Source of the DNA: Palaemon carinicauda
Taxonomy: Eukaryota; Arthropoda; Malacostraca; Decapoda; Palaemonidae
Length of the DNA stretch: 64,000 nt
Reading direction: 5' to 3'
Assembly (NCBI RefSeq): GCF_036898095.1
Contig: NC_090751.1
Span: forward strand, 80,822,455 to 80,886,454
The notes under the pieces were generated by a model. The model did no database searches, was not told where the DNA came from, and saw only the letters and a program-made list of their open reading frames with translations. Below, piece after piece: positions 10,946-23,690 of this stretch; the stretch's first letter is position 1, and the number at the start of each line of letters is the position of its first letter. A program made the translations under genes and the position numbers.

Positions 10946-13900
10946 CTAGGAGGGCTTTAGTGTGTAATGGCTAGGAGGGCTTTGGCGTGAAATGGCTAGG
11001 AGAACAATGGTGTGAAATATCTGGAAGGGCTTTGGTGTGAGATGGATAGGAAGAGTTTGGTGTGAAATGGCTAGGAGCATTATGGTGTGAAATGGCCAGG
11101 AGGACTTTAGGTGTGTAGGGCTATGAGGGCTTAGGTGTGTAATGGATAGGAGGGCTTGGGTGTGTAAAGGATAGGAGGGCTTTGGTGTGAAATGGCTAGG
11201 GGGACTTTGGTGTGTAATGGCCATGAGGGCTTTAGTGTGTAATGGCTAGGAGGGCTTTGGCGTGAAATGGCTAAGAGAACTTTGGTGTGAGATATCTAGA
11301 AAGGCTTTGGTGTGAAATGGCTAGGGAGAGTTGGGTGTGAAATGGTTTAGAACAGTATGGTGTGAAATGGCCAGGAGGACTTTAGGTGTGAGATGGCTAG
11401 GAGGGCTTGAGTGTGTAATGGCTAGGATGGCTTGGGTGTGTAATGGCTAGGAGGGCTTTCGTGCGAAATGGCTAGGGGGTCTTTGGAGTGTAATGGCTAG
11501 GAGGGCTTTAGTGTGTAATGGCTAGGAGGGATTTGGCGTGAAATGGCTAGGAAAACTTTGGTGTGAAATATCTAGAAGGGCTTTGGTGTGAAATGGCTAG
11601 GAGAAGTTTGGTGTGAAATGGCTAGGAGCAGTATGGTGTGAAATGGCCTGTAGGACTTTAAGTGTGAAAGGGCTAGGAGGGCTTAGGTGTGTAATGGCTA
11701 GGAGGGCTTGGGTGTGTAATGGCTAGGAGGGCTTTGGTGTGAAATGGCTTGGAGGAGTTTAGTGTGAAATGGCTAGGAGCAGTATGGTGTGAAATGACCA
11801 GGAGGACTTTAGGTGTGGAATGGCTAGGAGGGCTTAGGTCTGTAATGGCTAGGAGGGCTTTGGCGTGAAATGGCTAGGAAAACATTGGTGTGAAATATCT
11901 AGAAGGGCTTTGGTGTGAGATGGATGGGAGGAGTTTAGTGTGAAATGGCTAGGAGCAGTATGGTGTGAAATGGCCAGGAGGACTTAAGGTGTGATATGGC
12001 TAGGAGGGCTTAGGTGTGTAATGGCTAGGAGGGCTTTGGTGTGTAATGGATAGGAGGGCTTTGGTGTGAAATGGCTAGGGGGACTTTGGTGTGTAATGGC
12101 TAGGAAGGCTTTAGTGTGTAATGGCTAGAAGGGCTTTGGCGTGAAATGGCAAGGAGAACTTTGGTGTGAAATATCTGGAAGGGCTTTGGTGTGAAATAGC
12201 TAGGAGGAGTTTAGTGTGAAATGGCTAGGAGCAGTATGGTGTGAAATGGCCAGGAGGACTTTATGTGTGAAATGGCCAGGATGGCTTAGGTGTGTAATGG
12301 TTAGTAGGGCTTGGGTGTGTAATGGCTAGGAGGGCTTTGGTGTGTAATGGCTAGGAGGGCTTTAGTGTGTAAAGGCTAGGAGGGCTTTAGTGTGTAATGG
12401 CTAGGAGGGCTTTGGCGTGAAATGGCTAGGAGAACTTTGGTGTGAAATATCTGGAAGGGCTTTGGTGTGAAATGGCTAGGGGGACTTTGGTGTGTAATGG
12501 CTAGGAGGGCTTTCGTGTGTAATGGCTAGAAGGGCTTTGGCGTGAAATGGCTAGGAGAACTTTGGTGTGAAATATCTGGAAGGGCTTTAGTGTGAAAAGG
12601 CTAGGAGGAGTTTGGTATGAAATGGCTAGGAGCGGTATGGTGTGAAATGGCTAGGAAGACTTTTGGTGTGAAATGGCTAAGAGGGTTTAGGTGTCTAATG
12701 GCTAGGAGGGCTTGGGTGTGTGATGGCTAGGAGGGCTTTTTTTTGTGAAATGGCTAGAGGTACTTTAGTGTGTAATGGCTAGGATGGCTTTAGTGTGTAA
12801 TGACTAGGAGGGCTTTGGTGTGAAATGGCTAGGAGAACTTTGGTGTGAAATATCTTCAACAGCTTTGGTGTGAAATGGCTAGGAGGAGTTTGGTGTGACA
12901 TGGCCAGGAAGACTTTAGGTGTGAAATAGCTATGAGGGCTTAGGTGTGTAATGGCTAGGAGGGTTTTAGTGTGAAATGGCTAGGGGTACTTTGGTGTGTA
13001 ATGGCTAGGAGGGCTTTAGTGTGTAATGGCTAGGAGGGCTTTGGCGTGAAATGGCTAGAGAACTTTGGTGTTAAATATCTGGAAGGGCTTTGGTGTGAGA
13101 TGGATAGGAGGAGTTTAGTGTGAAATGGCCAGGAGGACTTTGGGTGTGATATGGCTAGGAGGGCTTAGGTGTGTAATGGCTAGGAGGGCTTGGGTGTGTA
13201 ATGGCTAGGAGGGCTTTGGTGTGAAATGGCTAGGGGGACTTTGGTGTGTAATGGCTAGGAGGACTTTAGTGTGTAATGGCTAGGAGGGCTTTAGTGTGTA
13301 ATGGCTAGGAGAGCTTTGGTGTGAAATGGCTAGGAAAACTTTGGTGTGAAATATCTGGAAGGGCTTTGGTGTGAAATGGCTAGGAGGAGTTTGGTGTGGA
13401 ATGGTCAGGAGGACTTTAGGTGTGAAAGGGCTAGGAGGGCTTAGGTGTGTAATGGCTAGGAGTGCTTGGGTGTGTAATGGCTAGGAGGGCTTTGGTGTGA
13501 AATGGCTAGGGGGACTTTGGTGTGTAATGGCTAGGTGGGCTTCAGTGTGTAATGGCTAGGAGGGCTTTGGCGTGAAATGCCTAGGAGAACTATGGTGTGA
13601 AATATCTGGAAGGGCTTTGGTGTAATATGGCTAGGAGGAGTTTGATGTGAACTGGCTAAGAGCGGTGTGGTGTGAAATGGCCAGGAAAACTTTAGGTGTG
13701 AAATGGCTAGGAGGGCTTAGGTGTGTAATGGCTAGGAGGGCTTGGGTGTGTGATGGCTAAGAGGGCTTTGGTGTGAAATGGCTAAGGGTTCTTTGGTGTG
13801 TAATGGCTAAGAGGGCTTTAGTGTGTAATGGCTAGGAGGGCTTTGGCGTGAAATGGCTAGGAAAACTTTGGTGTGAAATATCTGGAAGAGCTTTGGTGTG

Positions 13901-14760
13901 AAATGGGTAGGAGGAGTTTGGTGTGAAATGGCCAGGAAGACTTAAGGTGTGAAATTGCTAGGAGGGCTTAGGTGTGTAATGGCTAGGAGGGCTTTAGTGT
14001 GAAATGACTAAGGGTAGTTTGGTGTGTAATGGCTAGGAGGGCTTTAGTGTGTAATGGCTAGGAGGGTTTTGGCGTGAAATGGCTAGGAGAACTTTGGTGT
14101 GGAATATCTGGAAGGGCTTTGGTGTGAGATGGATAGGAGGAGTTTGGTGTGAAATGGCTAGGAGCAATATGATGTGAAATGGCCAGGAGGACTTTAGGTG
14201 TGTAGGGCTAGGAGGGCTTAGGTGTGTAATGGATAGGAGGGTTTGGATGTGTAAAGGATAGAAGGGCTTTGGTGTGAAATGGCTAGGGGGACTTTGGTGT
14301 GTAATGGCCATGAGGGCTTTAGTGTGTAATGGCTAGGAAGGCTTTGGCGTGAAATGGCTAAGAGAACTTTGGTATGAGATATCTGGAAAGGCTTTGGTGT
14401 GAAATGGCTAGGGGGAGTTGGGTGTGAAATGGCTAGGAACAGTATGGTGTGAAATGGCAAGGAGGACTTTCGGTGTGAGATGGCTAGGAGGGCTTGGGTG
14501 TGTAATGGTTAGGATGGCTTGGGTGTGTAATGGCTAGGAGGGCTTTCGTGTGAAATGGCTAGAGGGACTTTGGTGTGTAATGGCTAGGAGGGCTTTAGTG
14601 TGTAATGGCTAGGAGGGCTTTGGCGTGAAATGGCTAGGAAAACTTTAGTGTGAAATATCTAAAAGGGCTTTGGTGTGAAATGGCTAGGAGGAGTTTGGTG
14701 TGAAATGGCTAGGAGCAGTATGGTGTGAAATGGCCTGTAGGACTTTAGGTGTGATATGGC
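10946..14760. repeat. satellite segment duplicated about 9.2 kb downstream (copy A)
   Basis: Rare variants recur in order with near-constant offset. AATGGTTTAG at 11341 matches 20570; CTTTCGTGCG at 11456 matches 20685; TTAGTAGGGC at 12301 matches 21505; TTAAATATCT at 13071 matches 22248; GGAATATCTG at 14101 matches 23302. Offsets are 9229, 9229, 9204, 9177 and 9201. The small steps are about one monomer gained or lost. Confidence 0.8.
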
Positions 14761-17700
14761 TAGGAGGGCTTAGGTGTGTAATGGTTAGGAGTACTTGGAT
14801 GTTTAATGTCTAGGAGGGCTTTGGTGTGAAATGGCTAAGGGGACTTTGGTGTATAATAGCTATGAGGGTTTTAGTGTGTAATGGCTAGGAGTGCTTTGGC
14901 GTGAAATGGCTAGGAGAACTTTGGTGTGAAATATCTAGAAGGGCTTTGGTGGGAATTGGCTAGGAGGAGTTCGGTATGAAATGGCTAGGAGCAGTATTGT
15001 GTGAAATAGCCTATAGGACTTTAGGTGTGATATGGCTAGGAGGGCTTAGGTGTGTAATGGCTAGGAGGGCTTAGGTGTGTAATGGCTAGGAGGGCTTTGG
15101 TGTGAAATGGCTAGGGGGACTTTGGTGTATAATGGCTATGAGGGCTTTAGTGTGTAATGGCTAGGAGGGCTTTGGCGTGAAATGGCTAGGAGAACTTTGG
15201 TGTGAAATATATGGAAGGGCTTTGGTGTGAAATGTCTATGAGGAGTTTGGTGTGAAATGGCTAGGAGCGGTATGGTGTGAAATGGCAAGGAAGACTTTTG
15301 GTGTGAAATGGCTAGGGGGGCTCAGGTGTGTAATGGCTAGGGGTACTTTGGTTTGAAATGGCTAGAAGGGCTTAGGTGTGTAATGGCTAGGAGGGCTTGG
15401 GTGTGTGATGGCTAGGAGGGCTTTGGTGTGAAATGGTTAGGGGTACTTTGGTGTGTAATGGCTAGGAGGGCTTTAGTGTGTAATAGCTAGGAGGGCTTTG
15501 GCGGAAAATGGCTTGGAGAACTTTGGTGTGAAATATCTGGAAGGGCTTTGGTGTGAAATGGCGAGGATGAGATTGGTGTGAAATGGCCAGGAAGACTTTA
15601 GGTGTGAAATGGCTAGGAGGGCTTAGGTGTGTAATGGCTAGGAGGGCTTTAGTGTGAAATGGCTAGGGGGACTTTGGTGTGTAATGGCCATGAGGGCTTT
15701 AGTGTGTAATGGCTATGAGGGCTTTGGCGAGAAATGGCTAAGAAAACTTTGGTGTGAGATATCTGGAAAGGCTTTGGTGTGAAATGGCTAAGAGGAGTTT
15801 GGTGTGAAATGGCTAGGAGCAGTATGGTGTGAAATGACCAGGAGGACTTCAGGTGTGATATGGCTACGAGGGCTTAGGTGTATAATGGCTAGGAGGGCTT
15901 GGGTGTGTAATGGCTAGGAAGGCTTTGGTGTGAAATGGCTAGGGGGACTTTGGTGTGTAAAGGCTAGGAGGGCTTTAGTGTGTAATGGCTAGGAGGGCTT
16001 TGGTGTGAAATGGCTAGGAGAACTTTGGTTTGAAATATCTGGAAGGGCTTTGGTGTGAGATGGATAGGAGAAGTTTGGTGTGAAATGGCCAGAAGGACTT
16101 TAGGTGTGAAATGGCTAGGAGGGCTTAGGTGTGTAATGGCTAGGAGGGCTTTGGTGTGAAATGGCTAGGAGGGCTTGGGTGTGTAATGGCTAGGAGGGCT
16201 TTGGTGTGAAGTGGCTAGGGGTACTTTGGTGTGTAATGGCTAAGAGGGCTTTAGTGTGTAATGGCTAGGAGGGCTTTGGCGTGAAATGGCTAGGAGAACA
16301 TTGGTGTGGAATATCTGGAAGGACTTTGGTGTTAAATGGCTAGGAGGAGTTTGGTGTGAAATGGCCAGGAAGACGTTAGGTGTGAAATGGCTAGGAGGGC
16401 TTAGGTGTGTAATGGCTAGGAGGGCTTTAGTGTGAATTGGCTAGGGGTACTTTGGTGTGTAATGGCTAGGAGGGCTTTAGTGTGTAATGGCTAGGAGGGC
16501 TTTTGCGTGAAATGGCTAGAGAACTTTGGTGTGAAATATCTGGAAGGGCTTTGGTGTGAAATGGCTAGGAGGAGTTTGGTGTGAAATGGCCAGGAAGACG
16601 TTAGGTGTGAAATGGCTAGGAGGGCTTAGGTGTGTAATGGCTAGGAGGGCTTTAGTGTGAAATGGCAAGGGGTACTTTGGTGTGTAATGGCTAGGAGGGC
16701 TTTAGTGTGTAATAGCTAGGAGGGCTTTGGTGTGAAATGGCTAGGAGAACTTTGGTGTGAAATATGTGGAAGGGCTGGCTTTGGTATGAGATGGATAGGA
16801 GGAGTTTGGTGTGAAATGGTTAGGAGCAATATGGTGTGAAATGGCCAAGAGGACTTTAGATGTGTAGGGCTAGGAGGGCTTAGGTGTGTAATGGCTAGGA
16901 GGGCTTTGGCGTGAAATGGCTAAGAGAACTTTGGTGTGAGATATCTGGAAAGGCTTTGGTGTGAAATTGCTAGTAGGAGTTTGGTGTGGAATGGCTAGGA
17001 ACAGTATGGTGTGAAATGGCCAGGAGGACTTTAGGTGTGAAATGGCTATGAGGCTTGGGTGTGTAATGGCTAGGAGGGCTTGGGTGTGTAATGGCTAGGA
17101 GGGCTTTGGTGTGAAATGGCTAGGGGGACTTTGGTGTGTAATGGCCAGGAGGGCTTTAGTGTGTAATGGCTAGGAGGGCTTTGGCGTCAAATGGCTAGGA
17201 GAACTTTGGTGTGAAATATCTAGAAGGGCTTTGGTGTGAAATGGATAGGAGGAGTTTGGTGTGAAATGGCCTGTAGGACTTTAGGTGTGAAATGGCTGGG
17301 AGGGCTTAGGTGCGTAATGGCTTGGAAGGCTTGGGTGTGTAATGGCTAGGAGGGCTTTGGTGTGAAATGGCTAGGGGGACTTTGGTGTATAATGGCTAGG
17401 AGAACTTTGGTGTGGAATATCTGGAAGGGCTTTGGTGTGAAATGGCTAGGAGGAGTTTGGTGTGAAATGGCTAGGAGCGGTATGGTGTGAAATGGCCAGG
17501 AAGACTTTAGGTGTGAAATGGCTAGGCGGGCTCAGGTGTGTAATGGCTAGGGGTACTTTGGTGTTAAATGGCTAGGAGGGCTTAGGTGTGTAATGGCTAG
17601 GAGGGCTTGGGTGTGTGATGGCTAGGAGGGCTTTTGTGTGAAATGGCTAGGGGTACTTTGGTGTGTAATGGCTAGGAGGGCTTTAGTTTGTAATGGCTAG

Positions 17701-18299
17701 GAGGGCTTTGGCGTGAAATGGCTAGGAGAACTTTGGTGTGAAATATCTGGAAGGGCTTTGGTGTGAAATGGATAGGAGGAGTTTGGTGTGAAATGGCTAG
17801 GAGCAGTGTGGTGTGAAATGACCAGGAGGACTTTAGGTGTGATATGGCTAGGAGGGCTTAGGTGTGTAATGACTAGGAGGGCTTGGGTGTGTAATGGCTA
17901 GGATGGCTTTGGTGTAAAATGGCTAGGAGGGCTTTAGTGTGTAATGGCTAGGAGGGCTTTGGTGTGAAATGGCTAGGAAGGCTTTGGTGTGAAATGGCTA
18001 GGAGAACTTTGGTGTGAAACATCTGGAAGGGCTTTGGTGTGAGATGGATAGGAGGAGTTTGGTGTGAAATGGCTACGAGCAATATGGTGTGAAATAGCCA
18101 GGAGGACTTTAGGTGTGTAGGGCTAGGAGGGCTTAGGTGTGTAATGGATAGGAGGGCTTGGGTGTGTAATGGATAGGAGTGCTTTGGTTTGAAATGGCTA
18201 CGGGGACTTTGGTGTGTAATGGCCATGAGGGCTTTAGTGTGTAATGGCTAGGAGGGCTTTGGCGTGAAATGGCTAAGAGGAGTTTGGTGTGAGATATCT

Positions 18300-20130
18300 G
18301 GAAAGGCTTTGGTGTGAAATTTCTAGGAGGAGTTTGGTGTGAAATGGCTAGGAACAGTATGGTGGGAAATATCCAGGAGGACTTCAGGTGTTAAATGGCT
18401 AGGAGGGCTTGGGTGTGTAATGGCTAGGAGGGCTTGGGTGTGTAATGGCTAGGAGGGCTTTTGTGTGAAATGGCTAGGGGTACTTTGGTGTGTAATGGCT
18501 AGGAGGGCTTTTGTGTGTAATGGCTAGTAGGGCTTTGGCGTGAAATGGCTAGGAGAACTTTGGTGTGAAATATCTGGAAGGGCTTTGGTGTGAAATGGCT
18601 AGGAGGAGTTTGGTGTGAAATGGCTAGGAGCAGTATGGTGTGAAATGACCAGGAGGACTTTAGGTGTGATATGGCTAGGAGGGCTTAGGTGTATAATGGC
18701 TAGGAGGGCTTGGGTGTGTAATGGCTAGGAGGGCTTTGGTGTGAAATGGCTAGGGGGACTTTGGTGTGTAATAGCTAGGAGGGCTTTAGTGTGTAATGGC
18801 TAGGAGGGCTTTGGTGTGAAATGACTAAGAGAACTTTGGTTTGAAATATCTGGAAGGGCTTTGGTGTGAGATGGATAGGAGGAGTTTGGTGTGAAATGGC
18901 CAGGAGGACTTTAGGTGTGAAATGGCTAGGAGAGCTTGGGTGTGTAATGGCTAGGAGGGCTTTGGTGTGAAATGGCTAGAAGGGCTTGGGTGTGTAATGG
19001 CTAGGAGGGCTTTGGTGTGAAATGGCTAGGGGTACTTTGGTGTGTAATGGCTAGGAGGGCTTTAGTGTGAAATGGCTAGGGGTACTTTGGTGTGTAATGG
19101 CTAGGAGGGCTTTAGTGTGAAATGGCTAGGAGGGCTTTGGCGTGAAATGGCTAGGAGAACTTTGGTGTGAAATATCTGGAAGGGCTTTGGTGTGAAATGG
19201 CTAGGAGCAGTATGGTGTGAAATGACCAGGAGGACTTTAGGTGTTATATGGTTAGGAGGGCTCAGGTGTGTAATGGCTAGGAGGGCTTGGGTGTGTAATG
19301 GCTAGGAGGGCTTTGGTGTGAAATGGCTAGGGGGACTTTTGTGTGTAATGGCTAGGAGGGCTTTAGTGTGTAATGGCTAGGAGGGCTTTGGTGTGAAATG
19401 GCTAGGAGAACTTTGGTGTGAAATATATGGAAGGGCTTTGGTGTGAGATGGATAGGAGAGTTTGGTGTGAAATGGCTAGGAGCAATATGGTGTGAAATGG
19501 CCAGGAGGACTTTAGGTGTGTAGGGCTAGGAGGGCTTAGGTGTGTAATGGATAGGAGGGCTTAGGTGTGTAAAGGATAGGAGGGCTTTGGTGTGAAATGG
19601 CTAGGGGAACTTTGGTGTGTAATGGCCATGAGGGCTTTAGTGTGTAATGGCTAGGAGGGCTTTGGCGTGAAATGGCTAAGAGAACTTTGGTGTTTGATAT
19701 CTAGAAAGGCTTTGGTGTGAAATGGCTAGGAGGAGTTTGGTGTGAAATGGCTAGGAACAGTATGGTGTGAAATGGCCAGGAGGACTTTAGGTGTGAAATG
19801 GCTATGAGGGCTTGGTGTGTAATGGCTAGGAGGGCTTGGGTGTGTAATGGCTAGGAGGGCTTTGGTGTGAATGGCTAGGGGGACTTTGGTGTGTAATGGC
19901 TAGGAGGGCTTTAGTGTGTAATGGCTAGGAGGGCTTTGGCGTCAAATGGCTAGGAGAACTTTGGTGTGAAATATCTAGAAGGGCTTTGGTGTGAAATGGC
20001 TAGGAGGGGTTTGGTGTGAAATGGCTAGGAGCAGTATGGTGTGAAATGGCCTGTAGGACTTAGGTGTGAAATGGCTGGGAGGTCTTAGGTGTGTAATGGC
20101 TTGGAGGGCTTGGGTGTGTAATGGCTGGGA
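18300..20130. repeat. satellite segment duplicated about 16.7 kb downstream
   Basis: AAATTTCTAGG at 18317 matches 35011, and CTGGGAGGTCTTAGG at 20075 matches 36766. The offsets are 16694 and 16691. Intervening variants such as TTGATATCTAGAAAGG recur in the same order, so 34995-36820 is its partner. Confidence 0.75.
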
Positions 20131-20174
20131 GGGCTTTGGTGTGAAATGGCTAGGGGGACTTTGGTGTATAATGG

Positions 20175-23100
20175 CTATGAGGGCTTTAGTGTGTAATGGC
20201 TAGGAGGGCTTTGGCGTGAAATGGCTAGGAGAACAATGGTGTAAAATATCTGGAAGGGCTTTGGTGTGAGATGGATAGGAGGAGTTTGGTGTGAAATAGC
20301 TAGGAGCAATATGGTGTGAAATGGCCAGGAGGACTTTAGGTGTGTAGGGCTAGGAGGGCTTAGGTGTGTAATGGATAGGAGGGCTTGGGTGTGTAAAGGA
20401 TAGGAGGGCTTTGGTGTGAAATGGCTAGGGGGACTTTGGTGTGTAATGGCCATGAGGGCTTTAGTGTGTAATGGCTAGGAGGGCTTTGGCGTGAAATGGC
20501 TAAGAGAACTTTGGTGTGAGATATCTAGAAAGGCTTTGGTGTGAAATGGCTAGGGGGAGTTGGGTGTGAAATGGTTTAGAACAGTATGGTGTGAAATGGC
20601 CAGGAGGACTTTAGGTGTGAGATGGCTAGGAGGGCTTGAGTGTGTAATGGCTAGGATGGCTTGGGTGTGTAATGGCTAGGAGGGCTTTCGTGCGAAATGG
20701 CTAGGGGGACTTTGGTGTGTAATGGCTAGGAGGGCTTTAGTGTGTAATGGCTAGGAGGGATTTGGCGTGAAATGGCTAGGAAAACTTTGGTGTGAAATAT
20801 CTAGAAGGGCTTTGGTGTGAAATGGCTAGGAGAAGTTTGGTGTGAAATGGCTAGGAGCAGTATGGTGTGAAATGGCCTGTAGGACTTTAAGTGTGAAAGG
20901 GCTAGGAGGGCTTAGGTGTGTAATGGCTAGGAGGGCTTTGGTGTGAAATGGCTAGGAGGAGTTTAGTGTGAAATGGCTAGGAGCAGTATGGTGTGAAATG
21001 ACCAGGAGGACTTTAGGTGTGGAATGGCTAGGAGGGCTTAGGTCTGTAATGGCTAGGAGGGCTTTGGCGTGAAATGGCTAGGAAAACATTGGTGTGAAAT
21101 ATATAGAAGGGCTTTGGTGTGAGATGGATGGGATTAGTTTAGTGTGAAATGGCTAGGAGCAGTATGGTGTGAAATGGCCAGGAGGACTTTAGGTGTGATA
21201 TGGCTAGGAGGGCTTAGGTGTGTAATGACTAGGAGGGCTTGGGTGTGTAATGGCTAGGAGGGCTTTGGTGTGAAATGGCTAGGGGGACTTTGGTGTGTAA
21301 TGGCTAGGAAGGCTTTAGTGTGTAATGGCTAGAAGAGCTTTGGCGTGAAATGGCAAGGAGAACTTTGGTGTGAAATATCTGGAAGGGCTTTGGTGTGAAA
21401 TAGCTAGGAGGAGTTTAGTGTGAAATGGCTAGGAGCAGTATGGTGTGAAATGGCCAGGAGGACTTTATGTGTGAAATGGCCAGGAGGGCTTAGGTGTGTA
21501 ATGGTTAGTAGGGCTTGGGTGTGTAATGGCTAGGAGGGCTTTGGTGTGTAATGGCTAGGAGGGCTTTAGTGTGTAAAGCTAGGAGGGCTTTAGTGTGTAA
21601 TGGCTAGGAGGGCTTTGGCGTGAAATGGCTAGGAGAACTTTGGTGTGAAATATCTGGAAGGGCTTTGGTGTGAAATGGCTAGGGGGACTTTGGTGTGTAA
21701 TGGCTAGGAGGGCTTTCGTGTGTAATGGCTAGAAGGGCTTTGGCGTGAAATGGCTAGGAGAACTTTGGTGTGAAATATCTGGAAGGGCTTTAGTGTGAAA
21801 AGGCTAGGAGGAGTTTGGTATGAAATGGCTAGGAGCGGTATGGTGTGAAATGGCTAGGAAGACTTTAGGTGTGAAATGGCTAAGAGGGTTTAGGTGTCTA
21901 ATGGCTAGGAGGGCTTTTTTTTGTGAAATGGCTAGGGGTACTTTAGTGTGTAATGGCTAGGATGGCTTTAGTGTGTAATGGTAGGAGGGCTTTGGTGTGA
22001 AATGGCTAGGAGAACTTTGGTGTGAAATATCTTGAACAGCTTTGGTGTGAAATGGCTAGGAGGAGTTTGGTGTGACATGGCCAGGAAGACTTTAGGTGTG
22101 AAATAGCTATAAGGGCTTAGGTGTGTAATGGCTAGGAGGGTTTTAGTGTGAAATGGCTAGGGGTACTTTGGTGTGTAATGGCTAGGAGGGCTTTAGTGTG
22201 TAATGGCTAGGAGGGCTTTGGCGTGAAATGGCTAGAGAACTTTGGTGTTAAATATCTGGAAGGGCTTTGGTGTGAGATGGATAGGAGGAGTTTAGTGTGA
22301 AATGGCCAGGAGGACTTTGGGTGTGATATGGCTAGGAGGGCTTAGGTGTGTAATGGCTAGGAGGGCTTGGGTGTGTAATGGCTAGGAGGGCTTTGGTGTG
22401 AAATGGCTAGGGGGACTTTGGTGTGTAATGGCTAGGAGGACTTTAGTGTGTAATGGCTAGGAGGGCTTTAGTGTGTAATGGCTAAGAGGGCTTTGGTGTG
22501 AAATGGCTAGGAGAACTTTGGTGTGAAATATCTGGAAGGGCTTTGGTGTGAAATGGCTAGGAGGAGTTTGGTGTGGAATGGCTAGGAGCAGTATGGAGTG
22601 AAATGGCCATGAGGACTTTAGGTGTGAAAGGGCTAGGAGGGCTTAGGTGTGTAATGGCTAGGAGGGCTTGGGTGTGTAATGGCTAGGAGGGCTTTGGTGT
22701 GAAATGGCTAGGGGGACTTTGGTGTGTAATGGCTAGGTGGGCTTCAGTGTGTAATGGCTAGGAGGGCTTTGGCGTGAAATGGCTAGGAGAACTATGGTGT
22801 GAAATATCTGGAAGGGCTTTGGTGTAATATGGCTAGGAGGAGTTTGATGTGAACTGGCTAAGAGCGGTGTGGTGTGAAATGGCCAGGAAAACTTTAGGTG
22901 TGAAATGGCTAGGAGGGCTTAGGTGTGTAATGGCTAGGAGGGCTTGGGTGTGTGATGGCTAAGAGGGCTTTGGTGTGAAATGGCTAAGGGTTCTTTGGTG
23001 TGTAATGGCTAGGAGGGCTTTAGTGTGTAATGGCTAGGAGGGCTTTGGCGTGAAATGGCTAGGAAAACTTTGGTGTGAAATATCTGGAAGAGCTTTAGGT

Positions 23101-23690
23101 GTGAAATGGGTAGGAGGAGTTTGGTGTGAAATGGCAGGAAGACTTAGGTGTGAAATGGCTAGGAGGGCTTAGGTGTGTAATGGCTAGGAGGGCTTTAGTG
23201 TGAAATGGCTAAGGGTACTTTGGTGTGTAATGGCTAGGAGGGCTTTAGTGTGTAATGGCTAGGAGGGTTTTGGCGTGAAATGGCTAGGAGAACTTTGGTG
23301 TGGAATATCTGGAAGGGCTTTGGTGTGAGATGGATAGGAGGAGTTTGGTGTGAAATGGCTAGGAGCAATATGGTGTGAAATGGCCAGGAGGACTTTAGGT
23401 GTGTAGGGCTAGGAGGGCTTAGGTGTGTAATGGATAGGAGGGCTTGGATGTGTAAAGGATAGAAGGGCTTTGGTGTGAAATGGCTAGGAGAACTTTGGTG
23501 TGAAATATCTGGAAGGGCTTTGGTGTGAAATGGCTAGGAGGAGTTTGGTGTGAAATGGCTAGGAGCAGTATGGTGTGAAATGGCCAAGAGGACTTTAGGT
23601 GTGAAAGGGCTAGGAGGGCTTAGGTGTGTAATGGCCATGAGGGCTTTAGTGTGTAATGGCTAGGAAGGCTTTGGTGTGAAATGGCTAAGA
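20175..23690. repeat. satellite segment duplicated from about 9.2 kb upstream (copy B)
   Basis: Partner of 10946-14760. Shared private variants include a GTTTAGAACAG monomer, an expanded T-run near 21915 (partner near 12735), and the ATAACTGG-like AACTGGCTAAGAGCGG monomer near 22853 (partner near 13648). Confidence 0.8.
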
